Positions 43,864 to 55,226 of a DNA stretch of 64,000 nucleotides are shown piece after piece. Source of the stretch: Isoetes taiwanensis. Lineage: Eukaryota; Streptophyta; Lycopodiopsida; Isoetales; Isoetaceae. The first letter of the stretch is position 1. Every line of letters starts with the position of its first letter. Below the pieces are notes generated by a model. It saw only the letters and a program-made list of their open reading frames with translations. It was not told where the DNA came from and made no database searches. The stretch spans positions 3,143,454 to 3,207,453 of the forward strand of contig JAJEKV010000033.1 of NCBI GenBank assembly GCA_021234155.1, read 5' to 3'. A program made the position numbers and the translations under genes.

Positions 43864-45017
43864 TAGACGGTGCACGCCCTCCTCCTTGGGCGACCCCCGT
43901 GCAACCATGATGCTTAACTCCAAAGCAAGAGCTCATACTTATGAAGCGTCCGCTTATTGAGCTCCAAGCCTATGTACTTCAAAACAATCTGCCAGCAATA
44001 CTGCAGGAATATGGTCTCAAAATCACCACCTGCACCAGTACCTGCTCCAGCTACATCCACATGTTCAAAGCGGACACGGAGCAGCTCATCATCTGATATA
44101 AGTTCTGAGTCGTCATAGTCATTGGATTCCTCTGAGTCCTCAGGAGATCATGCCAAGTCCCGTAAAAAGGACTATCAAAAGGCAGTGGACTCTGCCATCA
44201 TAAGCATTTGGAAGAACCGTAAGTTAGCCTAATTTTTGGGTAAGACCGGGTCGGGTGTAGATGCAAAATCCTGGTTAGATGAGATGCATGAGTTTGACAA
44301 ATCATATGGAATGACAAAAAAAGATATTGACAAAATTGCTACCACCAACCTTACAGGGTCAGCCCTTGGTGGAAAGGATATGCACGTTCTCATGGACTGA
44401 CACGAGGCAGGTGCCGATACAAGGTCTTTACCAATCAAATCTCATTATATCTCCAGAGCACACGACTGCCAACAGATTCAAACTTTCTACCGCCTGGAAC
44501 AGAAAAACCTGACAGTCCAAGCATACACAAATGTGTTCATGCAAATACGGCTGTATATCCCAGGAATTAATGAACGTAGGGCAGTTGAAGGGTATATTGA
44601 GGGGTTATCCCCCACAGGAAGATGGTGCAATCCATAGATCAAAAAACAGTAGCAGCAGCCGAAGCTAAGGCCCTTATATTGGAGGAAGATAGTCCCAAAT
44701 ACCAGCCACAATGTTCCTCTACTTTGGTCAGAACAGGAACTATCCACCTTATTGGGGGCGCTCTCCTAGTCCAAGATCTCCTCAATCGGCTGGTTATCAG
44801 AAGCAAGATAAGGAAGTTTCTTTCAATGTACCAGATAAGTCCGCTAATACCGCAGGAGTCATGGAGAGATTTTGCAAGAAATCCCAAAGGAAGCTCGTGA
44901 CCAGTTACAAAAAGGCAGAGCCTGTTATCGGTGTTTCTGACCGGGACATCGTATGTAGGAATGCCCATATGTTACCCAGGCTGCCCAAGCTTCCCTCGTA
45001 GAAGTGGATTGGGATGA
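43864..45017 (+). pseudogene. G1 gag
   Basis: The capsid is recognisable by comparison with the intact G3 copy: SWLDEMHEFDKSYGMT at 44260-44310, TTNLTG, then GRAV-like and EGYIEGL blocks near 44580. The nucleocapsid is decayed (CYRC at about 44929 with the rest mutated). Gag should package element RNA. Several stops and frameshifts are spread along it. The last codons VDWDD lead straight into the nested element; the reading resumes at 48284 with LPSSDPP once that element is removed. Confidence 0.85.
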
Positions 45018-45022
45018 TACCT

Positions 45023-45403
45023 TGTAATGAACAAGGAACAAGAGACGCATCCATGAAGAGAGCACAAAGTACCTAAACTATATGTCTTATTCCAAGTTAA
45101 CAAAAATGTACAAAACTGTGGCCTTTGTCCATGTGAAAGGACATGAATCAAAAGACACGTACAAAAATACTGTACAAATATATGTATAAATGTATGTATC
45201 ATTTTGTCCTAAGGAGAACAAGAGACGCATCCATGAAGAGAGCACAAAGTACCTAAACTACATGTCTTATTCCAAGTTAACAAAAATGTACAAAACTGTG
45301 GCCTTTGTCCATGTGAAAGGACACGAATCAAAAGACACGTACAAAAATACTGTACAAATACATGTATAAACATATGTATCATTTTGTCCTAAGGTTCCTT
45401 ACA
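45023..45403 (-). repeat. 3' LTR with internal 174-bp tandem duplication
   Basis: Copies of about 174 bp start near 45039 and 45213 with few differences. The opposite LTR has only one copy and lacks the terminal sequence atccatgaag...tgtaatg, so the two LTRs differ in length by more than twofold. Confidence 0.85.
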
Positions 45404-47066
45404 TTCTCTCCGACTTAAAAAAGACAATGTCCTCATTGTCAGTCCATGTCTTCAAGTCTGAAGAGTTCCCAAGAGTTCGTCTAGAATCTCAGGATAAGCA
45501 GCTTCCTCGTATAGCATGTGCTTAGAGAAAGTCTTCATTCCCATATAGGGTCTTCAACAGGATTAAGTCTTCAACACCTTCATCGTCTGAGGGGTTGTCT
45601 TGAATCCTAGAGCCTTACTTGTTTACTTAAATTTCTTATGGCCAATCTTGTGTCTAAAGTTAAGTTTTAAATTAACTTTTGGACTATTGGTGAATAAAAA
45701 AATCACTAAGCCTTCTCTTTCTCATATAAGATGCCAAGCATCTTAGAGACATCATACAACTTCATATCGAAAAGTTGTCCGTAACTTAGTCCTTAGAGTA
45801 GTAGAGATTTCACTACTTAGTCGACCATCTCATCATGAGACTTGCCAACCAATTTCTTTTTTTTTTTTTTTTGATTGAAGGCTTAGTGTTTGTATTAATA
45901 TAGATATGGGTGTACATATTAACATATGTATATACATATGTTTACAAAAAAGTAACCAATTTGGGTAGGGTTGGTTACGGAGACCCTTCAACATAAAAGC
46001 TAGAGTAATTTTAAGGCCTATCATAGGCCTGAAACACCAAAAAAGGAATTAAGTTATGAAAATCAGAGTTTTTGTGACCGAAGCTTAAGAGCTTATTAGA
46101 TCATTCCAGAAATTTTCTTTTCTTGGGCTCGCCCTCAGTATGATCTTTTCTCCCCATTCCTTTGGTAGCTAATATGAATAGACAGAATTGGCACTTGCAC
46201 AAATGAGCTTTCCCCACCAATTTCATAGACTAACTATAGACAGTCAGTTAGAACACCATTGCCAAAGAGATGGCTAGTGTGAATTTCTGGTGAGAAGGTT
46301 CGTAATGTCATGTTGTCATAAAACTTAGGTTCCATATTTTTATGAATACTTCTTACTTTTAGAGTGTTGAAATATTAAGACTCCGAGTCTCAACACATCA
46401 GACAACTCTAGAATTGACCTTTATATGTGGCTAACATGATGTCAATCCACAAATTCCTATGTCCTAAAACAAAAGTTAAATTTCATTCTTAGGTTGTTCA
46501 AGAATAATAACATTCTTAAGAGAACCTTGAGTAAATGTTCATTTCGCCCAATGTTCTCAAATGCTTTGCAAATTTTTGAAAGGCATATGCTCTTAGTCTT
46601 AATATATTCCTATCGTCCAATTGATGGAACGTAGATCCTTAACCATGACAATTGCCATGGGTCATAATTTCCATTTATATGGACCACTTAAGTTCACAGA
46701 GTATAGAAATATCAAGACACCAAGCCTTGACATGTCGTGGAGCCCTTGAACTTCGTTGTAAAAGTCCCTCTCGAAACTTATCTTAATGGATTATCATAAA
46801 AATCCATTTTCGAACTTGTCTTAACGGATTTTAAAAATCCCATAGTGTTCAAAAGAAACATGCGGGCTTGTTTCGTTGTGTTAACAGATTTTATAAATCC
46901 CTTAGTAACCCCACCATTTGGAAACATAATTCTTATGAAAACACCTCTTGACCAACTTATAAAATCATTTTTTTCTTTCTTAGACCCACATTTCACAACT
47001 TCTGAAATGATTTTTTTTTTTTTTTTTTTTACCTTTTCTTGGCTCCTCATCGAATGGCGTTCAGCC
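45404..47066. other. interior of the small LTR element, non-coding
   Basis: No retroviral-type domain on either strand. T-runs at 45848-45872 and 47009-47030. Repeated tttataaatccc/ttaaaaatccc phrases lie at 46827-46905. Confidence 0.6.
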
Positions 47067-47483
47067 TCATCGAATGGCGTTCAGTATCTCATAATAAAAG
47101 ACCGAGAAATTTAGAGCAAGCCCTAAACGGATCGGATGAGTTGGTAAAACCTTAGACTCGCCCGTGGCAGAAGACGGAATCAAATGGCCATCCAAAAGGT
47201 TCAGAATCCCTTGACAGATTGCGGCAAGCTCTGTTTCAACCTTTGCCCTGTAGTTCTTGATCAGATTAACATGATCCTCATTTCCTTTAGTTTCTTCTTT
47301 CTGCTCAAAGAACGAAATAATCTGCCAAGAAGCACGTCTGGCGCCGATTATATTTTTGTAAGCCACAGACAAGAGATTATGCTCTTCGACGGTAAGCTCT
47401 TCGGCTGCGACGGTTTTGGCGACCTTTTCCATATATTCAACCATTTCGTCATAGCGCTCGGCTTGTTCAGCCAATTTTGCCAT
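47067..47483 (-). pseudogene. 14-3-3 protein fragment with internal deletion, captured
   Basis: The frame (138 codons) starts [18 protein letters not shown] and continues [41 protein letters not shown] and [13 protein letters not shown], all conserved 14-3-3 sequence. 14-3-3 dimers bind phosphoserine/phosphothreonine proteins in the cytosol. After SKV the frame jumps to [23 protein letters not shown], of which the invariant part is [16 protein letters not shown]. About 44 residues including the conserved KGDYYRYLAE segment are missing. It ends at a short duplication (a 20-base unit at 47051-47090 containing tcatcgaatggcgttcag) that seems to join LNA to a later FDEA. No introns remain, so it looks like a retrotransposed transcript. 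An upstream stop removes the first residues. Confidence 0.93.
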
Positions 47484-48111
47484 ATAAACAGAAAATTCTT
47501 ATCCTGATTCTTTTAGACAGATTTCAATTTTTCTTATTCTTATTGTCACTTCTTATTCTTATGTCTTTTTCTTAAAATTTCTTTAAAAGCTTCTTCCCTG
47601 GGCCATCTTCTGCTTGCAAAATCCTCAGTTCCTTAGCAACTGGAGAAATATCTAAAACTGGTGAATCGGCAAAAATCGGAAGTGGAAGCTCCAGAGTTTG
47701 GCCTGTGATCTTTTGTAAGAATACGATAATTTCTGCATCCCTTCTAGCCATTCTTGAGCTCTTAGATTTTTTCCCTTTCCATCCTAATCATTTCTTGCCT
47801 CCGCCATGCCTCTTCTACCTCAACGGTGCATGCAAATTTCTCTTCCCATAAATGCAATCCATCATTCCCCATGTTTCTGGAGTAGGCAAATTAAAACAGC
47901 CAAACCAGTCCATGTTTCTGGAGTAAGCAAATTTATATAGCCAAACCAGTCCAGAAACTAGGACAGTCGGAATGCCGGACTCAGAGAGATGCCGGAATTA
48001 GAGCAAGCTATTGAGAGGGCGCAAAGGAAGGGAGGGACGGCCTTTTCATGCATAAAAGCTTTACGTGACCATATACCTAAGGAGTGGTCCCAAATTTCTT
48101 GCGTTCCTTCT
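47484..48111. other. leader region of the small LTR element
   Basis: Non-coding. Two copies of ccatgtttctggagta(g/a)gcaaatt occur at 47869 and 47911. An obvious tRNA primer site next to the right LTR is not visible. Confidence 0.5.
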
Positions 48112-48283
48112 TAGAGAGCACAAGTACCTAAACTACATCTCTTATTCCAAGTTAACAAAAATGTACAAAACTATGGCCTTTGTCCATGTGAAAGGGCATG
48201 AATCAAAAGACACGTACAAAAATACTGTACAAATATATGTATAAACGTATGTATTGTTTTGTCCTAAGGTTCCTTACATACCT

Positions 48284-51092
48284 TGCCATCATCTGACCCT
48301 CCAACCATTACTGACGATGAAGCTCCAGACTATATACAAGGTGAGTCCCACATATATGTCGCTATTGAAACAGGTCAAGCAGATAATCAACCTACGGTCA
48401 TATCCATGATTGGCCAAGTAGACAATAAACCTTTTGTCATCCTTATGGATACGGGTAGTACGCATAATTTTGCTTCACCTAGGATGGCAGGGGCCTTACA
48501 GCTTACTCCTTTGAAATCAAAGCCACGTCCAGTTATGCTGGCTAGTGGGGTCGTGCGTCATACTCAATGCCAACACATTAACTTGAATATTCAGTTGCCA
48601 GGAGCGCCTTATTCTAGGAGCCAAGATTATGAACATCGGCCGATATGATCTCATTATGGAAATGGAGTTCTTGGTTGCTGCAAAAGCAAGCATTGATTGT
48701 GAGAAGCGGGAAATTATCTTTAACGCAGCTAATGGAGCTCGTGTAACTATAGTAGGTAAACCAATTATTCCAGTTATGCAGATTATTTCATTGTGCCAGT
48801 TGGATAAAGCCATCAAGAGGTATCAGGTTACTTGCATGGTTAGACTTGCGTCAGTAGAGGCCAAGTCCAAACAGGAAGAAGTCATTGAGAACTTACCAAA
48901 AGCAATTGCTACCATACTTCGTGACTTCCATGACCTTTTTCCTGACGAGATTAAAAAATTACCACCCTTCAAAGGTGTCGAATGTGAAATTACACTGGAA
49001 CCCAGTACTAAGCCTACTAATAAGGCTCCGTATCGTATGTGTTCCCCAGAATTGGCAGAGCTTAAGAAGCAATTGCAAGAGCTTCTTAAGTTAGGATTCA
49101 TTCGGCCAAGCGTATCGCCCTTTGCTGCCCCTATTTTGTTTGTAAAGAAAAAGGATGGTACGTTGTGTATGTGCATTGATTACAGCCAATTGAATAAGCA
49201 CACCATTAAGAATCGGTGTGCGTTACCACGTGCCGATGATCTAATGGATCAATTGCAAGGATCAAAGTACTTAATAAAGATTGATCTTCGTTCAGGATAT
49301 CAGCAGATCGGGATTAAAGAGGATGACATCCATAATCCACCTTTTGCACACGTTATGAGCAATATGAGTCTACGGGCTAAGTAATGCCCCTGCTACATTC
49401 ATGAGGTTGATGAACGATGTCTTCCGTGAATATCTCGATGACTTTGTCATCATTTTCTTCGATGATATCCTCATTTACAGCAAAACCTTGGAAGACCATG
49501 AGCGTCATCTTTGGTTGGCTCTGCAAAAATTGAGCCGCCGTCAGCTCTATGCTAAGTTTTCCAAATCTAGGTTCGCAACCACCGAGGTGGATTATTTAGA
49601 ACACATTGTTTCTACGGATGGTATATCAACCGATCCAGTCAAGATTGCGACAGTAAAAGATTGGCCTGTCCCAACAAATGTGTCGGAGGTCCACAATTTT
49701 CTAGGTTTGGCGGGCTATTACCGAAAATTTGTTAACTACTTCGTCAAGCTTGCAACACCTCTCACAGACCTTACAAAGCATGAGAAGGTTTAGGATTGGA
49801 TGGCGCATTGGAAGGAGAAAGTCCAGGCTGGATTTTAGTCATTGGAGGATGCCTTGACAACCGCTCCAATTCTTACCTTCCCAGATCCACAGAAGGATAA
49901 GTGGGTTGCCACAGACGCCAGTACGATTGCTACAGGCGGAGTATTAACGCAAGAAGGTAGGGTAATCGCATATGATTCTAGGAAGATGAATGATGCGGAA
50001 CAGTGATACCCCACGCATGACCAGGAATTACTTGCGGTTGTGCGTGCTTGTGTATATGGAGACATTACTTGCTTGGGAGACGATTCCAGTTGGATACAGA
50101 TCACCAAAGTCTCCAATATATTTTCATGCAACCCCACCTCAATCTTAGACAATGACGTTGGAGGAATTTCTAGAGAAGTATGATTTTGAAGTAGTGTATA
50201 AGCTAGGCAAGCATAATGTTGTTGCTGACACTCTCTCCAGATATCCATTGGTCACTCGACGATTTCCACTCTCACCAGTGAGTTTGGTAAGCAGATGGAA
50301 CAAACCCTTCCTACAGATCTTGAATTTCAGGAAATATAACAAAGTCTATCCAAGGAAGCCAGAATGGATAAGGAGAGGTAAGTTTTTTGCCATTATAAGA
50401 AAGAAGGTCCTTTCTTTATTGTAAGATTAAGTTATGCATTCCCGAGACATGAGGAGTTCGCAAGCTCATTCTCCACGACACACATAATAGTCCTATAGCA
50501 AGGCATGCGGGATTTATGAAGACATATTTTAAGATCCGCTCCAACTATTTTTGGCCAAGGATGAAGAAGCACATTGCCCGATACATTTAGCAATGTCAAA
50601 TATGTCAACAAACAAAGGCGGAACAATTACGGATTTCAGGAGAATTGCAGCCAGTGGACATTCCTAATGCAAAGTGGGAAGTTATTACCATGGATTTCAT
50701 CATGGGGCTTCCTCGCACTTTAAGGAGCTTTGATGCTCTAATGGTTGTGGTTGACAAACTTTTCAAAATGGCACATTTCTTGCCATGTCGAACCATGAAC
50801 ACCGCATTAGACACTGTCTTGTTGTTCACGAAAGAGATATTTTGCCTCCATGGGATGCCTCGTACCATTATATCGGACCTAAGTTTGTTAGTGCATTTTG
50901 GAAGGTTTTTTTCCAAAACTATTCAACCTAAGCTTGCCATGAGCACGGCTTATCACCTGCAGACGGATGGCCAGACTGAGCGTACCAATCGTATAATAGA
51001 AGACATGCTACATAACTATGTCTGAAATAAGTAATCACAATGGGCAGATTATATCCATTTGGAGGAGTTTGCTTATATCAATATTAAACAAG
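48284..51092 (+). pseudogene. G1 protease, RT, RNase H and integrase
   Basis: The protease block is [18 protein letters not shown] (48439). RT blocks are [50 protein letters not shown] and FFDDILIYS (49455). RNase H is at about 49900-50040 (ATDASTIATGG-like) with stops. Integrase is at 50500-51092: the zinc finger C-QIC, TMDFIMGLPRTLRSFDAL, VVVDKLFKMAHFLP, RTIISD and TDGQTERTNRIIEDML. More than five frameshifts or stops are present, including loss of the KFVSAF part of RT after 49345. The solo LTR then cuts the integrase C-terminus. This copy shows that the family normally has an integrase. Confidence 0.9.
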
Positions 51093-51097
51093 AGTCC

Positions 51098-52707
51098 TGT
51101 GACGTCCCCTGCTTCTTATACGATGCACCATCGTATTCGAAGGCGGAGCATTCCCCCTGACAGCCATCTGGCAGGGGCCATCCCCCTGACTCCACTCCCA
51201 GTGGAATGAGCCAGCAAGGGAAGAGTGGATGTGTCATTCACCCGTCTTCCATCGGGTCGACCTATCTGCGGAAGCGTGAATAAACAAACATGAGCACATA
51301 CTAACAGTATATCAATACAATCACCTCGGAGGGTGAGTACATCATAATCATCTCATATACAACAACATCAACATGAACAATAGCAACATGGGGGATCCTA
51401 CCCAGGGCTCTGACTCGAGGGGTTCGACTGACGGCTTGGGCCTCCAGAGGTCATTGCAGACAGAATTCATGGCAATGGATTTGGCTGGCATAGAAACATG
51501 GCTATAGGGTAGTCCACTCCATCCGCCCATCCTGTACACACTTTGCAGAGTGGATTGATAAGTATTGGGACCGAACCGTAGCCTGCCGAGTCCATAGCCA
51601 AGGGGGCTACTACTGGGTTACATCTCCCCAACCCCGATGAGGCAGGAGGAAGGTCACCCTTCCTCCAGAGGCTTCCATGCTCAACACAGGTGGCTAGAGG
51701 GCCACTTCCCTTATTCAACTTGAACCCAATGGAGAGTGACGCATCACTCCACGGGTGTCGAGCCCATGCCTTGCCCACACGCAGTGGCAAGGCATTAGAC
51801 CTAGCTCACTAGAATCCCTAGTAGGCTTTACACACCAGAGGGATTGGTCTGTGTTGGGACAAGTACCTCCTTGTTCTGCCGGTCTAGCCCCTCCACCTTC
51901 AACCCGGTGGGCTCTTGTGTACAGGCCGCAATAATTGGGTACTAATGATACTATTCTAGGATCATCTTCTACAAGGCTGCTAGGGTCTCTACCCCCCTTC
52001 CCAATACATGGAGGTCACAGAATAAAATACCAACATCATCACAAAACTGAAATGAAGAACATCATCTAATCTATCTACCTAAACATCCAGAGTTAGGTTC
52101 ATTAGTTAGGGCTTCTGATCTTGGGATCTATAAGGCCTCTATGGCTGAATGAATATGCTAAACTACCTTACTGCCTAGCCCAAAGACGGCTTTGCACAAC
52201 AGAATGACTAATTACCTGCTCCTCGACCTGCTCCCGATCCTCGGAACGCATCCATGCTTCTGATCTTGCTGAAGGTGGCTGCTACTCGGCGATCTGTTGT
52301 GCAAAGGCAGCTTTATAGAGCCTGGCAATGCGGATTTGGTTCCTAGCTTGGCCGGAATGGCTCAAGAGAACCCTAAATGCGAAAAGGAAAAAGAGCTCTA
52401 TGAAAACCCTAAAATGCAAGAGAGGAAAAGGTTTAGGGTTTAAGGGGAAACCCTTATATAGAAACCCTTAGGGTTAGGTTAGACATTGGCAAATGGGGTT
52501 TAGCCATTTGGCAATGGGGTCCATGGGGTTATTAATTGTGTATGTTTATTTAACATGCACAATATTCAAAGTTGCCCCCTAGGTGCAACCCTTGCCCCCT
52601 AGGTGCAACCTAATACAACCACCAAGTACATGTCATCCGTGACATGTACGGGTGATGTGGCAGTATAACATATATATTCGGGGCGTATATTATGCTGGAA
52701 CATCACA
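51098..52707 (-). repeat. solo LTR nested in G1
   Basis: The target duplication AGTCC lies at 51093-51097 and 52708-52712. Plus-strand ends are TGTGACGTCCC and GGAACATCACA. It is an inverted, diverged copy of the LTR at 52946-54550; both share CACGCTTCCGC and the CCGTCAGTCGAACC stretch. Length 1610 against 1605. The minus strand has CTATATAAGG (complement of 52452-52461), a probable TATA box. No internal region is left, so this is recombination to a solo LTR. Confidence 0.9.
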
Positions 52708-52712
52708 AGTCC

Positions 52713-52945
52713 TCAAGGATGTCTCCTTTTATGATCAACTATGGCTATTAATGCCTTACTCCAGACACGTGGCATAATCTGGTTTCCAAGTTATTCAAGT
52801 TATTGGTGCTTAAACTATTTGATAATTCAAGTTCTAATGTTATCACCTTCACAAATAAGGAATTACCTTCCTTCTTCTAGGTATAATTCTTGTATTTTGA
52901 CTAACCCTAATGCTGAGGACAGCATTATTTCTAAGGAGGGGAGAA
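52713..52945 (+). other. G1 3' end and polypurine tract
   Basis: Short decayed remainder of the pol end, then GCTGAGGACAGCATT, TTCTAAGGAGGGGAGAA and the LTR. The purine tract (52934-52945) primes plus-strand DNA synthesis. Confidence 0.85.
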
Positions 52946-54550
52946 TGTGACGTTCCAAGTATTTATACGGTATACGCATAAATATACTGACACGTCACCC
53001 AGTAGAGGTACGCCACCATGGGGTATTTTAACCTAGGGGGTTGACCTAAAAGGGATTAATTTAGCTATGCTAAATTAATTATTAAAGGTTAATTACCTAT
53101 AATTAAGGAATTAACCTCTAATTGGATTAATTAGGATAATGGATGGATTAGGAAGGCGCCACTTGGCCAAATTCGATTGGCCAGCATGGGGATGCTAACT
53201 TGGGGCATCAACAGTGAACCTTTGTCCCATTTGACCCCAAAATCGAGTCAGGAGGAGGAGCAGCTGAGCGCCCAAGTTGCTGAAGCTGTTGCTGAGTGCC
53301 CAAGTTTGCTAAACACCCAAGCCTTAGAAGATGGAGCCACCCCATGATAATGGATCAAGTCGAAACTCGGGTTAGTAGACAGTCTAGTTTGATATCTCTA
53401 AGGCTAGCACTTTAGTTAAGTTCTCTGAGTCTTCTCTGGTTGTTCTAGCTTAGGATTAACTCTTCTTTGATAATTAGGACTACATTTCAATTATGGATTA
53501 TGTTTATTATGGATGGATGAATCTATGAAAGTATTTCTGTTAGCCTTCCGTAAATCAGGGATTAGAGGGGGGTAGAGACCTCTGTGCCTTATGCTTTAGT
53601 ATGCTCCTAGTAGCTCCTTTAATTCCCAATTCTTGCGGCCTGTGCACAAGAGACCACCGAGTCGTGGATGCTATGGAATTGCTTAGCACCAGAGAAGGGA
53701 CGCAGTGGTGAAGTGGGGGTGGGGTCTTGCACGAACATACAAGGCTCCTGGGACTCCTACAGTGGGCTAGACCTGATAGTCGGTCACGTAGAGGGCCGGG
53801 TATGGGTCTGACACTCCCTGGGTGCAGAGGTGTGACCCGTATGGGGCACCCTGTACTTTGAGTAGATTTAGGGTGAGTAAGTCGGGTATGGATGCGGGGT
53901 CGCTGATGTGGCACGTATTCTCTAGCTCACCCATGGAACCGCTGTGATCCTGGAAGGGGACACTTCCCTGACCTGCCTCATCGGACCAGGGCTTCATGAA
54001 CCCTGGAGTAGGCTCAAAGGGTGATACCTTGAGTCTGCGTGTCCGGAAGGCTATAGTGATGCCATAGCATGATTCGACTCATCTGCAAAGTGTGCACAGG
54101 AGGGGCGGATGGAGTGGACAACCCTAGCCGATGTTCTATGCCAGCTAACGCCATGTCAAGATTCGGTCTGCTGATCTCTTGAGACCTAGCCGTCAGTCGA
54201 ACCTCACTGGAGTCTGAGCCGGGGTAGAACCATGGGTTTGGGGTGTTTTCCCTAGTATTAAATGCATATTCTTTGTTGTTGTTGTCACTTGGATGGATGT
54301 GCCACCCCTCGTGGTGGTATCTTATGATATGATTATGCTGTGTGCTAACATTGTACTCACGCTTCCGCGACATAGGAGCCCCATTGAAGGCGTGGGCCGA
54401 ATGACCCCTCTGTGTCCTTCACTCGAGCATCTTTCTATAGATGGCCCGAGTTAGACGGAGGGCCCTGCTCGTGGCGAGTTGGTTGCCATGGGAGGGGAAA
54501 GTCCCCGTATGTATACGTCCGAGTGTCGTATATGTTCAAGGAGCGTCACA
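52946..54550 (+). repeat. LTR shared between G1 and G2
   Basis: Ends are TGTGACGTTCC and GGAGCGTCACA. The left neighbour is a polypurine tract and the right neighbour is a primer site, so this one LTR serves as 3' LTR of G1 and 5' LTR of G2. Confidence 0.92.
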
Positions 54551-54551
54551 G

Positions 54552-54563
54552 TGGTATCAGAGC
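54552..54563 (+). other. G2 primer binding site
   Basis: TGGTATCAGAGC, one base after the LTR end; the standard initiator methionine tRNA primer site of plant LTR elements. Confidence 0.93.
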
Positions 54564-55226
54564 CGTGATTTCGGTTGCCGAAATCATAGCACTGACCAAA
54601 CCCTAACTCGCTAGTTCGGTAGTTAGGTGGGAGTTTAAGCTAGTATGATTGTTTAGCTCTTTGATGTTTGATTTTGTGCTTGGTTAATGTAATAGATTGT
54701 AAGTTTTTGAGAAGTTTAGGGCGACTGGAGGACCCAAGTTTGGAAGGACCATAACTTTTTGTAGATAGCTCGGATGGGGGCGAAAATGGTTCCAATGGAT
54801 CGGCCACCTCTCAAATACCCTAGGGGGCACGTCTCCGAGGGCTTTGAACGTTAACAAACAGGCCGAAAAAGTCAAAAGGATTCTTTGTCGTCCGAGGTGT
54901 TTTCTTCGAAGAATTAGAGCGATAAGAATTTCGCAGCCGCTATCACATACCGTCCACGTTTTTTTTTTTTTTTTTTTTTGAAAATTTTTAATAAAAAGTT
55001 AAAAGTTAAATTCAAATTTGAGTCATTTTTTTTTTTGAAAAGTGTGTTTCCTTGCACGACTTTCTTCCGCCATAGCCGCCGGACCTGAGCTCCTTCTCCG
55101 CCATAGCCGACCTCACTGGTACCTTGCAACCACCCTAAACCCTTAGCGCTTTCGCCTACCCTCTAGCGCCACCTATTCAAGCCTGAGCGCCCTACTTTCT
55201 CTCTCTTGCTATCCATCGCCAGTGCC
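54564..55226 (+). other. G2 leader
   Basis: Non-coding leader before ORF1. It has a 20-base T-run at 54959-54980, a second T-run at 55026-55036, and a pyrimidine-rich end before the ATG. No other feature is seen. Confidence 0.6.

Larger units (their letters stand above)
45018..48283 (-). mobile_element. non-autonomous LTR element carrying a 14-3-3 fragment
   Basis: The target duplication TACCT lies at 45018-45022 and 48279-48283, so the element itself is 45023-48278 with ends TG and CA. The left LTR is 45023-45403. The right LTR is about 48112-48278. On the minus strand, a purine-rich tract (TTTAAGTCGGAGAGAA) preceded by a hairpin (GACAATGAGGACATTGTC) abuts the left LTR, as in many plant gypsy elements, so the element runs on the minus strand. 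No gag or pol is present. The only recognisable coding part is the 14-3-3 fragment. It inserted into G1 gag. Confidence 0.85.
43856..52945 (+). mobile_element. gypsy element G1, 5' truncated, with two nested insertions
   Basis: Family member related to G2 and G3: gag begins after the shared tatatt/atag-ACGGTGCACG junction. The order is gag, protease, RT, RNase H, integrase, then a purine tract GGAGGGGAGAA ending at 52945, directly followed by the LTR at 52946. A 3.26 kb LTR element interrupts gag-pol at 45023-48278 and a solo LTR interrupts integrase at 51098-52707. No 5' LTR or upstream ORFs are found before 43856. Confidence 0.85.
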
